64,000 nucleotides of DNA, taken from positions 3,534,001 to 3,598,000 of the forward strand of contig AP018040.2 in the NCBI GenBank assembly GCA_002356435.2, in the 5' to 3' direction. Source of the DNA: Petrimonas sp. IBARAKI. GTDB lineage: Bacteria > Bacteroidota > Bacteroidia > Bacteroidales > Dysgonomonadaceae. Made by a program: the position numbers and the translations under genes. The notes beneath the pieces were generated by a model, which saw only the letters and a list, made by a program, of their open reading frames with translations, was not told the DNA's origin and did no database searches. This document shows positions 28,691 through 36,651 of this stretch, piece by piece. Numbering within the stretch: position 1 is the stretch's first letter; each line of letters starts with the position of its first letter.

Positions 28691-28732
28691 AAGAGCGGGA
28701 GACTTACAACGTTTATCCCGCTCTTCCTTTTT
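28691..28732 (+). terminator. terminator of PUL 2
   Basis: A 10-base perfect stem AAGAGCGGGA/TCCCGCTCTT (28691-28700 with 28716-28725) is followed by CCTTTTT. It begins 28 bases after the GH16 stop. Confidence 0.88.
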
Positions 28733-28824
28733 CAGTAAGATATAAAATTGTTACATTTTTGTTAAGTTTTTGATTTCAAGCATAAATTGCTCTTGATTTT
28801 TAAATCACAAAGAAAATCTTTCAT

Positions 28825-28832
28825 TAATTTTG
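28825..28832 (+). promoter_or_regulatory. -7 element of the phosphate transporter gene
   Basis: TAATTTTG matches the Bacteroidetes -7 consensus TAnnTTTG and lies 62 bases before the start codon. A convincing TTTG box at the right distance is missing, so confidence is moderate. No Pho-box-like repeat was recognised. Confidence 0.45.
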
Positions 28833-28893
28833 TGCACAAAATAAAAGGAAGAATTGAGGTTTTGCTTCAACAAGTGGCCAAAATAAAAATTTT

Positions 28894-31152
28894 ATGGATC
28901 CCATTTACCTAATTATCGTAATCATATTGCTGGGTTTAGCAATACTCGATTTAAGTGTCGGCGTAGCCAATGATGCCGTGAATTTTCTCAATTCAAGTAT
29001 CGGTTCAAAAGTTGCCCCCCTGTGGGTAATCCTTACAGTAGCATCCGTTGGCGTATTGCTTGGGACCTTGTTTTCCAGCGGAATGATGGAGATTGCCCGA
29101 AGTGGAGTCTTCCATCCGGAAATGTTTTCGTTTCCCAACATAATGGTGTTGTTTCTCGCCGTTATGCTTACGGATGTTATTCTTCTCGATGTTTTCAACT
29201 CGCTGGGCCTGCCCACCTCTACCACGGTTTCGTTGGTATTCGAACTGCTGGGTTCAGCCGTGGCAGTAGCAATCTTCAGCATCTGGCAGGCAAATGCGGG
29301 CGATTTAATTGAATACATCAACACCGGCAAGGCGTTGGCCATTATCTCCGGTATTTTTGTCTCTGTAGCCGTTGCTTTCATCGTGGGTAGCTCGGTGATG
29401 TATATTACCCGGATTATTTTCTCTTTTAAATACAAAAGAACATTTAAATTTTTCGGAGCGCTTTGGGGTGGATTTGCCTTAACTGCGATGACCTACTTCA
29501 TCGTATTCAAGGGACTAAAGAACAGTCCGATTGTGGCCACCGATTTCCTTAATTTAGTCGAATCCAACATGCTGAGGTCCCTGTTGGTTACTTTTGCCGG
29601 ATGGTCGGTATTTATGGCGTTGTTGCAGTTCTTATTCAGGGTTAACATACTTAAAATAATCGTACTAACTGGAACCATGGCGTTAGCGCTTGCTTTCGCC
29701 AGCAACGACCTGGTAAACTTCATCGGTGTACCTCTTGCCGGATTGGATGCATTCAAAAATGCAAGTGCCACGTTAGCTTCAGGTAGTTCGATAGATACGT
29801 TATACATGGATGCCCTGAACGGTCCTGTGAAAGCAGACATTAGAATGCTTCTCGCAGCGGGCATAGTGATGGTTCTGGCCTTGTGGTTCTCCAAAAAAGC
29901 TAAAACAGTAACGGAGACCGAAGTGAATCTGGCACGTCAGGGTAGCGGACTGGAAAGGTTTTCGTCTACTCCTTTATCAAGATCGATTGTCCGTTGGGGC
30001 GTGGACACTAATCGCTTTCTCAATAAACTGACGCCTTCTTCTTTCAGGGAAAAACTCAACAATCGCTTTGTTATTCCCGAACAAATAGAAGAACAGGGTG
30101 TCTCTTTCGACCTGATCCGCGCTTCTGTAAATCTAACCATTGCAGCCCTGCTGATCTCTCTCGGTACCTCCCTGAAGTTACCCCTGTCTACCACTTACGT
30201 GACTTTTATGGTAGCGATGGGTACTTCGCTCGCAGACAGGGCTTGGGGACGTGAAAGTGCGGTGTACAGGATTACAGGTGTACTAACCGTAATTGGCGGA
30301 TGGTTTATCACAGCCATCGTAGCATTTACCGTTGCTATGGTGGTGGCCATGTTCCTAGCCTGGGGCGGGAAAATTGCCATCTTTATCGCATTGGCCCTGG
30401 TTGGTTTTATATTGTTCAAATCTTCCAAGTTTCACCAAAAAAGGAAACTGGCTGAAAAAGCAAACGCTACATTGATTGAGGATGAGAGCGGCATCGTGAA
30501 AACTTCAACGACCGAAGTAAGGGAGGTCATCGGGAAAATGCTGGACATTTATCACCAGAACGTGAAGGGACTAACCAAGGAAAGCCGCTCCTTGTTGAGG
30601 GAGATTGCTTCCAAGGCGGATGAGTTATACTTGAACTACAAAAATAAAAGGACATACGAAGTTGTACCAACTATCCAGTCCATTACATTGAAAGAGTTGG
30701 ACATAGAACAGGAATATGTTCAGATTGTGGACTACACATACGAAATAACCAAGGCATTAAGAGTAATTACTTCCGACAGTTCACTGTACATCGAGAACAA
30801 CCACAAAGGATTTAACGATGAGCAGGAAGAGGATCTGGAAGACTTGAGTAAAAAAGTGACCAACATGTACAAAACGTTTATTGATATGATGGAGAGAAAC
30901 GATTACTCCGGTTTTGCTACGATAATCAATATCAGGGACGAGATAATAGAACAATGCGCCAAGCTTACCAAAAAACAGATACGAAGGGTAAAAGACAAAG
31001 AATCAGGTACAAGAAACAGTATTTTGTTTATGAACATCCTCAATGAGACCAAGACCATCGTCCTTCAATCGGTTAACCTGATGAAATCTCAACGAAACAT
31101 GATACTGACCGTAAAAAAAATATCTGAAGAGGAAACCGAAAAGAAGAACTAG
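28894..31152 (+). CDS. PiT family inorganic phosphate transporter with PhoU-like tail
   Basis: A 752-residue inner membrane protein. The two inverted PiT signatures are present: GVANDAVNFLNSSIGS at about 23-38 and FASNDLVNFIGVPLAG at about 268-283, with about ten hydrophobic segments up to residue 510. The C-terminal 240 residues are hydrophilic and helical (STTEVREVIGKMLDIYHQNV, YEITKALRVITSDSSLYIEN) and look like a PhoU-type regulatory domain, which most PiT proteins of 400-500 residues lack. It should import phosphate with sodium or protons. It stands alone and its stop overlaps the stop of the opposing methyltransferase gene. Confidence 0.92.
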   Translation: MDPIYLIIVIILLGLAILDLSVGVANDAVNFLNSSIGSKVAPLWVILTVASVGVLLGTLFSSGMMEIARSGVFHPEMFSFPNIMVLFLAVMLTDVILLDVFNSLGLPTSTTVSLVFELLGSAVAVAIFSIWQANAGDLIEYINTGKALAIISGIFVSVAVAFIVGSSVMYITRIIFSFKYKRTFKFFGALWGGFALTAMTYFIVFKGLKNSPIVATDFLNLVESNMLRSLLVTFAGWSVFMALLQFLFRVNILKIIVLTGTMALALAFASNDLVNFIGVPLAGLDAFKNASATLASGSSIDTLYMDALNGPVKADIRMLLAAGIVMVLALWFSKKAKTVTETEVNLARQGSGLERFSSTPLSRSIVRWGVDTNRFLNKLTPSSFREKLNNRFVIPEQIEEQGVSFDLIRASVNLTIAALLISLGTSLKLPLSTTYVTFMVAMGTSLADRAWGRESAVYRITGVLTVIGGWFITAIVAFTVAMVVAMFLAWGGKIAIFIALALVGFILFKSSKFHQKRKLAEKANATLIEDESGIVKTSTTEVREVIGKMLDIYHQNVKGLTKESRSLLREIASKADELYLNYKNKRTYEVVPTIQSITLKELDIEQEYVQIVDYTYEITKALRVITSDSSLYIENNHKGFNDEQEEDLEDLSKKVTNMYKTFIDMMERNDYSGFATIINIRDEIIEQCAKLTKKQIRRVKDKESGTRNSILFMNILNETKTIVLQSVNLMKSQRNMILTVKKISEEETEKKN

Positions 31153-31940
31153 CCCTCCCCGCGTTGCCGCATGGCTTCAAACGTGAGCACGGCAGTGGAG
31201 ACCGAGACATTCAGCGAATCAATTTTTCCCCGCATCGGGATTTTGATTCGCTTTGTTGCATTTTTGAGCCAGAAGCCGGTCAGGCCTTCAGCTTCCGTGC
31301 CCATCACAATCGCAGACGGCATACGGAAATCAATGTCCTGGTAGAACTCGGCAGCCTGCAATTCGGCGGCATAGGATGAGATGTTGTTGGCTTTCAGCCA
31401 CGCTGCCGCATCGGCTGATGAGCAAACGGCCGTTTGCACCGTAAAAATTCCGCCAACACTGGAACGAACCACATTGGGATTGTATAAGTCGGTCTGCGGG
31501 TCACACACAACCACAGCATCCACGGCTGCCGCATCGGCAGTACGCAGAATCGCCCCCAGATTTCCAGGTTTCTCCACTGCCTCCAAAACAATTACAAACG
31601 GATTTCCAGAGAGTTTTATGTATTCAAGTTTATGTAGCTTGGGTTTTGCAATCGCCACAACGCCGTCAGAGTTTTCCCGGTAGGCAATCTTACCAAAAAC
31701 CTCCGGTGAAATATCCAAAACATTTTTCTCCTCCATGCTGTCTAAAACACCGGGATACTTGGTTTTTTCAAACATTTCCCAACAAACGTATACCGATTCA
31801 ACGATATAATCGCTTTGTAAAGCCAGTGACAACTCCCGGGCACCCTCAATTACAAAAAGCTGCTGCTCTTTGCGTTCCCTGCTTTTTGCAAGTTTTACAA
31901 TGTTTTTCACCGACGGATTTTGAAGGCTTGTAATAAGCAT
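31149..31940 (-). CDS. TrmH/SpoU family RNA 2'-O-methyltransferase
   Basis: A 263-residue SPOUT-fold methyltransferase. The N-terminal substrate-binding part has LITSLQNPSVKNIVKLAKSRERKEQQLFVIEGAREL. The knot domain has the three motifs: NPFVIVLEAVEKPGNLGAILRTADAAAVDAV, SAIVMGTEAEGLTGFWL and RIKIPMRGKIDSLNVSVSTAVLTFEAMRQR. It should methylate a ribose in rRNA or tRNA; the exact site cannot be told. It follows the thioredoxin gene by nine bases and may be co-transcribed. Its stop codon shares the sequence CTAG with the stop of the phosphate transporter gene. Confidence 0.93.
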   Translation of the reverse strand: MLITSLQNPSVKNIVKLAKSRERKEQQLFVIEGARELSLALQSDYIVESVYVCWEMFEKTKYPGVLDSMEEKNVLDISPEVFGKIAYRENSDGVVAIAKPKLHKLEYIKLSGNPFVIVLEAVEKPGNLGAILRTADAAAVDAVVVCDPQTDLYNPNVVRSSVGGIFTVQTAVCSSADAAAWLKANNISSYAAELQAAEFYQDIDFRMPSAIVMGTEAEGLTGFWLKNATKRIKIPMRGKIDSLNVSVSTAVLTFEAMRQRGEG

Positions 31941-31949
31941 ATAACTTTA

Positions 31950-32402
31950 TTATTTTCCCTCTTCCTTGTTCAGAAGAAGCGTATCGACAGCTTTTTTAAG
32001 CTGGCTCTTGGGTGCTGCACCCAACACCCCTTGCGGTGTTCCGGTCATAGGAACATAAAGTATTGTGGGGAGACTCTGAATGCCAAATGCCCGGGCAAGT
32101 TCAGTTTCTTCATCTACATTCACCTTATAAACATAGATCTCCTCTCCGTATTCGGCGGCAAGTTCTTCTAAAACAGGAGCAATTTGCCGGCAGGGGCCGC
32201 ACCACGCAGCCCAGAAATCGATAATGGCAGGCTTGTCCCCTTTATACTTCCATTCCTTTTCGTTGTTGTAGTCAAAAACCTTTTCCGTAAAACTCGTCGT
32301 GTTCAACGCGATGGGTTTCACTGTTTTTTTAACCTGTGGTTCTGCTGCCCATGCGGAAAGAACCAATGCAAAAACCGCCACTATTACCGTTAATTTTCTC
32401 AT
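31950..32402 (-). CDS. exported thioredoxin-like protein
   Basis: A 150-residue thioredoxin with a cleavable signal peptide (ending near SAWAAEP), hence periplasmic or anchored. The fold is complete, with the redox motif FWAAWCGPCRQI (Cys68, Cys71), VDEETELARAFGIQSLPTIL with the cis-proline, and GAAPKSQLKKAVDTLL. It probably keeps exported proteins reduced or takes part in disulphide exchange. It lies in a - strand row between a pyridoxamine-oxidase-like gene (99 bases upstream) and the TrmH gene. Confidence 0.92.
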   Translation of the reverse strand: MRKLTVIVAVFALVLSAWAAEPQVKKTVKPIALNTTSFTEKVFDYNNEKEWKYKGDKPAIIDFWAAWCGPCRQIAPVLEELAAEYGEEIYVYKVNVDEETELARAFGIQSLPTILYVPMTGTPQGVLGAAPKSQLKKAVDTLLLNKEEGK

Positions 32403-32501
32403 TTTTATTGATTGTATATACCTGTGATTTATAAAATGTTTCCTATAAACGCCTTCATACGGACAAAAGTTTATCGAAAACGTTTAATCTGTCCCTGAAG
32501 T

Positions 32502-33005
32502 TTAAAACTCCATTCGATCTTTATACGATATGCTTCCCGGGCGCATGATCCCGAATTCTTTCGCGCCCACACTATCCATCCTTAATTTCCAGATCTTCAC
32601 GTTATTTACCGCCGGGACTGAATAGGTAAACTTTTTATCGACATACTGTCGCATAATGATATGGAGTGCTTTTTCTTTTTCGGCAAAATCATCCTCGAAT
32701 TCTACCTCCCCTTCGCAGATAACGCTCCCGGCCTTCATCCGGTAACTGCATGCCACATCGGGATGCTGGCGGATCAGTTCGGGGTCGGAGCAGAAGGTGA
32801 CACAAATCCGCGGATTTTTCTCCATAGTACGGATGGAACGACCCTCCTGTGCAGAATGCAGGTAGATAACGCCATCTTCATAACCGAAATTCATCGGCAA
32901 CACATACGGACGTCCTTCTTCGTCTGCCATACCTACAAAACATACCTTGCACGAACGGATAACGGTTTCAATACGTTCCCGCTCTTCTATTGAAAATGTT
33001 TTCAT
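32502..33005 (-). CDS. pyridoxamine 5'-phosphate oxidase-like flavoprotein
   Basis: A 167-residue protein of the split-barrel flavin reductase/pyridoxamine phosphate oxidase-like group. It begins IEERERIETVIRSCKVCFVGMADEEGRPYVLPMNFGYEDGVIYLHSA, with the FMN-binding strand pattern, and later has KNPRICVTFCSDPEL and SVICEGEVEFEDDFAEKEKALHIIMRQY. Related Bacteroides proteins include nitroimidazole-resistance (Nim) reductases, but membership in that group is not shown by the sequence alone. It lies six bases downstream of the GH43 gene and is probably co-transcribed with it. Confidence 0.87.
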   Translation of the reverse strand: MKTFSIEERERIETVIRSCKVCFVGMADEEGRPYVLPMNFGYEDGVIYLHSAQEGRSIRTMEKNPRICVTFCSDPELIRQHPDVACSYRMKAGSVICEGEVEFEDDFAEKEKALHIIMRQYVDKKFTYSVPAVNNVKIWKLRMDSVGAKEFGIMRPGSISYKDRMEF

Positions 33006-33011
33006 GCTCTT

Positions 33012-34157
33012 TCACAATTCTTTCTCAGAAGTAGAGGGCCCGTCTACACTAAGGACACCCTTTTCATCCATTTTTAATTCATCGATAAAAACAACACGCT
33101 CTTCTCCCGTTTTACGGGTTCGTCCATGATAAACGGTATACATCTTCTCACTACCTTTCAAACGAAACATCATGTTATGCCCGGTTCCGGTTACATTGCC
33201 GCCACCGTCCCTGTTTTTTTCAAGTATCGGGTTATTTCCGGCTTTTACAAACGGACCCAGGGGATTGTCGGAAACGGCATATCCCACAGCATAATTTTGC
33301 CCACCAAAAAAGTTGGCAGAGTACATCATGTAGATTTTTCCACCGTGCTCAAAAGCGAACGAGCCTTCTGTCCAACGCCGGTTTACCTCACCATTCGTAA
33401 CAGAACGGCTTTCCCATTCCGTTTGCGGGTCACTCATTTTAGAAGGTGGCTGCAAAAGCAAGACCGGTTCACCGATTACGGATGTGAAGTCGTTGGATAT
33501 CTCCACGCCATACACCCAACTTTCTTCAATTTCATCAAACAGGTTTTGTGAGCGTGCCCATTCCGCCACTTCACTTTCGACGGGGTTTTTGTAACAGCAA
33601 CGTGAATAGTAAAGGTATGTTTTTCCCTTATGCTTCAAGATATTGGCATCGATAATGGGATAACCGGGATCGAAAATCGGCTTATCGGACAGCTCCTTGA
33701 ACGGCCCTGTCGGTTTATCGGCCACTGCCACCCCAATACGGAAATTCTCCGACTCATTTGTGGGATTTACCTTCCAGTCAGCGCTGAAAAACATGTAGTA
33801 TTTGCCGTCTATTTCATACACCTCAGGCGCCCAATAATTTTTCAAAGTCCACGATTCTGGAGTGTCTCCCGAATAAACTTGTCCTTCGTACTGCCAATCC
33901 GCCAAATTGTTAGAACTGTACGCGCCAAAACCTTTTTCCACCCCACCCGTTCCGTACATATAATATTTTCCGTCGGAAGCCGAAAGAATAAATGGATCGC
34001 CAAGAGCAACCGGCAATGGATTAGTATACCTGACTGGCCCTGATGACTTATTGCCCGGTGCAATACATCCGGGAAAAATAAGAAGAAATAAAATGACCGT
34101 CAGCAAATTTTGAAGAATCGTTTTAACCTGAAATTGTTTATGCATATTTTTCGACAT
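33012..34157 (-). CDS. GH43 family beta-xylosidase/alpha-L-arabinofuranosidase-like lipoprotein
   Basis: A 381-residue five-bladed propeller hydrolase; an ATG at 34145 is an equally possible start. The lipoprotein signal ends in IFPGC. Family marks: LGDPFILSASDGKYYMYGTG with the probable catalytic base Asp54, NYWAPEVYEIDGKYYMFFSA, PIIDANILKHKGKTYLYYS with the modulating Asp, and TEGSFAFEHGGKIYMMYSA with the catalytic acid Glu. The substrate may be an arabinan, xylan or galactan side chain. The start lies within the last codons of the LytTR regulator gene upstream, so the two are translated from one message. This pairing of a membrane LytTR regulator with a surface hydrolase is unusual. Confidence 0.9.
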   Translation of the reverse strand: MSKNMHKQFQVKTILQNLLTVILFLLIFPGCIAPGNKSSGPVRYTNPLPVALGDPFILSASDGKYYMYGTGGVEKGFGAYSSNNLADWQYEGQVYSGDTPESWTLKNYWAPEVYEIDGKYYMFFSADWKVNPTNESENFRIGVAVADKPTGPFKELSDKPIFDPGYPIIDANILKHKGKTYLYYSRCCYKNPVESEVAEWARSQNLFDEIEESWVYGVEISNDFTSVIGEPVLLLQPPSKMSDPQTEWESRSVTNGEVNRRWTEGSFAFEHGGKIYMMYSANFFGGQNYAVGYAVSDNPLGPFVKAGNNPILEKNRDGGGNVTGTGHNMMFRLKGSEKMYTVYHGRTRKTGEERVVFIDELKMDEKGVLSVDGPSTSEKEL

Positions 34158-35016
34158 CCATTCTTTTTTTTAATTCTATCGCTTTCTCTCCCGACACGAA
34201 CACCGAGGGTAATTTAGGATGCAGCTGGAGTTTGTAGCCGGCGGCGTTACTCTCAACCCAGGTAATTTTATTTTTATTTATAATAAACTCATCACGGCAC
34301 CGGAAAAGTTGCTCGAAATGCGTATTTTCTGCTTCAAACTCCTCCAACGTAGCATTTATTGTTAGCTCTTCCACGCTTCCGTTATTGGAAACATTGACCA
34401 CTAGATAATCCCCTTTTGATTCTGCCGAAATAAACGTATTGATATCAATAGGTTTAATAAATCGTTGCAGGTTGATAAATTGAGGATCTGCCTCAGCAGG
34501 CGTTTCTTTTTTATCCAGCATTAAACTGATGTTCATTGCAGTCGCCTTCCTCAAGCGTTTTTTCATAAAATAAATATGCCGGATTAATTGCGCTGTCAGA
34601 CACGGAAAGAAACCCACCGATACCACTACCCACAACATCCCCAGATAACCGTGTATATTTGGCGGGAAAACACCTCTGATATAATTGATCAACCAAATTG
34701 TTGAGGCAATGGTCATCATCTGATAAACACACATGAATAGTTCCTTACCTACTATCCATCTTTCGTTTGAAAAAAAACGCGGGAAGAATTTGAGCCAGAC
34801 AAAATTGATCAGCATAGTGACGTAAGAACCTCCTGCATATAACGCTGCCGTGAGAAACGGATTATCCAGAATGTTCCTGTCTCCTAAATTAAAAGGCTGT
34901 AAAAAACTCAATACTAAAAAAACACCTGCAGCAATTACAGTGCTGGTGACGATGTATGCTTTAAAATTCGCATATCCCGGGTGCGGACGGCAAAACAGGG
35001 CTAAAATCCGGTTCAT
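34138..35016 (-). CDS. LytTR DNA-binding regulator with four membrane segments
   Basis: About 292 residues from the ATG at 35016; the open frame starts at a TTG 18 bases earlier. The first half contains four hydrophobic segments (for example IVTSTVIAAGVFLVLSFL, YVTMLINFVWLKFF, YLGMLWVVVSVGFFPCLTAQL). The second half, about 190-290, is a LytTR domain: FISAESKGDYLVVNV, LEEFEAENTHFEQLFRCRDEFIINKNKI, PSVFVSGEKAIELKKRM. It is therefore a membrane-bound transcription regulator, without receiver domain. The GH43 gene overlaps its end. A role in controlling that operon is likely but inferred. Confidence 0.88.
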   Translation of the reverse strand: MNRILALFCRPHPGYANFKAYIVTSTVIAAGVFLVLSFLQPFNLGDRNILDNPFLTAALYAGGSYVTMLINFVWLKFFPRFFSNERWIVGKELFMCVYQMMTIASTIWLINYIRGVFPPNIHGYLGMLWVVVSVGFFPCLTAQLIRHIYFMKKRLRKATAMNISLMLDKKETPAEADPQFINLQRFIKPIDINTFISAESKGDYLVVNVSNNGSVEELTINATLEEFEAENTHFEQLFRCRDEFIINKNKITWVESNAAGYKLQLHPKLPSVFVSGEKAIELKKRMDVEKYA

Positions 35017-35150
35017 AAAACAAATAAGAATCAATATTCAAGTTGTAAAAATAATGAAAAAAAAGCACCTCTTTCCCTTTTCACCCTGAAATTTTATTTC
35101 TCATTGGAGAAATCTGCCCAAACTTCTTAAGACAGGCGACAAATAATAAT

Positions 35151-35184
35151 AAAAGGGGAAAAACCGGCCGGCCTTTCCCCTTTT
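35151..35184 (-). terminator. terminator of the infC-rpmI-rplT operon
   Basis: Arms AAAAGGGGAAA (35151-35161) and TTTCCCCTTTT (35174-35184) pair perfectly around a GC-rich palindromic loop. Transcripts of rplT read through it into ATTATTATTTG. It begins about 20 bases after the rplT stop. Confidence 0.85.
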
Positions 35185-35206
35185 GTTATGTTATCTCAGA
35201 GAGGTT

Positions 35207-35551
35207 TTATTTCACCTTATCCACGATGGCCTTGAACGCTTCGGGATGATTCATCGCCAAATCGGCGAGCACTTTACGGTTGATATCTATTTCATTTTTG
35301 TGCAATGCTCCCATCAGACGGGAATAGGACATGCCATACTGACGTGCGGCGGCATTGATACGTTGAATCCAAAGTGCGCGGAAGTTACGCTTTTTATTCT
35401 TACGGTCACGATAGGCATAGGTCAACCCCTTTTCCCACGTGTTCTTGGCTACGGTCCACACATTTTTGCGTGCGCCGATATACCCTCTTGTTAATTTCAG
35501 AACTTTTTTTCTGCGGTTGCGTGATGCAACATGATTGACTGATCTTGGCAT
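35207..35551 (-). CDS. rplT: 50S ribosomal protein L20
   Basis: 114 residues, the normal length. The start [20 protein letters not shown] and the core [26 protein letters not shown] are diagnostic. L20 binds 23S rRNA early in assembly and in several bacteria represses its own operon by binding the message. It is the last gene of infC-rpmI-rplT, 95 bases after rpmI, and is followed by a terminator. Confidence 0.98.
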   Translation of the reverse strand: MPRSVNHVASRNRRKKVLKLTRGYIGARKNVWTVAKNTWEKGLTYAYRDRKNKKRNFRALWIQRINAAARQYGMSYSRLMGALHKNEIDINRKVLADLAMNHPEAFKAIVDKVK

Positions 35552-35646
35552 AATGTTACTTGTTTTTGAATGTCAGCGTTCCCCCGGGAGGGAATCTTTG
35601 GTGCATACATCCGGTTAATAAATCGTTAAGTTGGAAAGCTTCGGGC

Positions 35647-35844
35647 TTATTTCAATCCCAATAAGTGTTTTACGCTGTTCTCATCTACTTTGTGAACAAG
35701 TCCAGTCTGCGTAAGATTTCTCTTTTGCTTTTTGGTCTTTTTCGTTAAGATGTGACTTTTGTACGCATGCTTTCTCTTGATTTTTCCTGTTCCGGTAAGG
35801 GCGAACCTCTTTTTGGCACCGGAATTAGTCTTCATTTTTGGCAT
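35647..35844 (-). CDS. rpmI: 50S ribosomal protein L35
   Basis: 65 residues, full length. [20 protein letters not shown] and [20 protein letters not shown] are diagnostic. It is preceded by a strongly folded 186-base leader after infC, a likely place for control by L20. Confidence 0.98.
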   Translation of the reverse strand: MPKMKTNSGAKKRFALTGTGKIKRKHAYKSHILTKKTKKQKRNLTQTGLVHKVDENSVKHLLGLK

Positions 35845-35881
35845 TTTGCTCTTGTTTTTTGTAAATTATTTAGTTTAGATA

Positions 35882-35933
35882 ATCAACCCGATATTGCTCT
35901 TCCCCAAGGGGTCTCGCAATATCGCCGGTTGAT
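35882..35933 (-). promoter_or_regulatory. structured leader of rpmI (possible L20-responsive element)
   Basis: On the - strand the arms ATCAACC-GG-CGATATTGC and GCAATATCG-GGTTGAT form a 16-base-pair stem with a two-base bulge; inside, CCCC-TT-GGGG pairs again. No T-tract follows, so it is not a simple terminator. A second, smaller hairpin (TGAGG-AAG-CCTCA) lies just upstream at about 35942-35956. Position between infC and rpmI fits the known site of L20 autogenous control in other bacteria; the specific fold here is not one I can match to a named family. Confidence 0.6.
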
Positions 35934-36030
35934 GTTTATGTTGAGGCTTCCTCAGCCTTTTTCATCAAAAAGTGTGCAAAGATACAACATGTTTTTGAAA
36001 AATCGATGCGACTTTTCTTTTTTTATACTT

Positions 36031-36591
36031 TTATTCCGAAGGTTGTTCTTTTTTAGCAGATCCCTGCTTCTTGGGTGTCAGCATTATTATCATGCGTTTT
36101 CCTTCGAGCACCGGTAACTGTTCTACACGGGCATAGTCCTCCAGATCGTTAGCAAAACGAAGCAGCAACACTTCTCCCTGCTCCTTGAACAGAATGGAGC
36201 GTCCTTTAAAAAATACGTAAGCCTTCACTTTAGCTCCTTCTTCGAGGAAACTTTTGGCGTGTTTCAGTTTAAAGTTGTAATCGTGATCATCGGTCTGTGG
36301 GCCGAAACGAATCTCCTTGACCACGATTTTAACCGCTTTTGCTTTTTGCTCTTTTTGTTTTTTCTTTTGTTGGTACAGAAATTTCTGATAATCAATTATT
36401 CGGCAAACAGGCGGAACGGCAGTTGGCGAAATTTCCACAAGATCCAATTCTTTCTCTTCGGCAATCCGCAAGGCTTCTCTGGTGGGGTATATCCCCTGTT
36501 CTACATTATCGCCTACAAGGCGGACTTCGGGCACACGGATACGTTCGTTGATCCGATGTTGATCTTTTGTGTCTCTAAAGTTATTCCTCAT
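36031..36591 (-). CDS. infC: translation initiation factor IF-3
   Basis: 186 residues, with N-domain ([20 protein letters not shown]), the lysine-rich linker ([35 protein letters not shown]) and the C-domain that binds the 30S subunit ([20 protein letters not shown]). It acts at start-codon selection. An ordinary ATG start is used here, unlike the rare start of the E. coli gene. It follows thrS by 60 bases and precedes rpmI and rplT, the classical arrangement. Confidence 0.97.
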   Translation of the reverse strand: MRNNFRDTKDQHRINERIRVPEVRLVGDNVEQGIYPTREALRIAEEKELDLVEISPTAVPPVCRIIDYQKFLYQQKKKQKEQKAKAVKIVVKEIRFGPQTDDHDYNFKLKHAKSFLEEGAKVKAYVFFKGRSILFKEQGEVLLLRFANDLEDYARVEQLPVLEGKRMIIMLTPKKQGSAKKEQPSE

Positions 36592-36651
36592 TCGGATAGT
36601 ATTATTCCTTTCTTTATAAATGTTAGTACTTTTTAGATTGTCGAAAACGAA

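Noticed and set aside
32502-33005. Calling the flavoprotein a Nim nitroimidazole-resistance reductase
   Set aside because: The fold fits, but key features that separate Nim proteins from the wider pyridoxamine-oxidase-like group cannot be judged without alignment.
35552-35646. Small TTCCC/GGGAA hairpin between rpmI and rplT as a terminator
   Set aside because: The stem is short, no T-tract follows, and rplT must be transcribed through it.
36259-36636. 125-codon + strand frame over infC
   Set aside because: Phenylalanine/leucine-rich complement of the lysine-rich IF-3 linker; infC on the other strand is certain.
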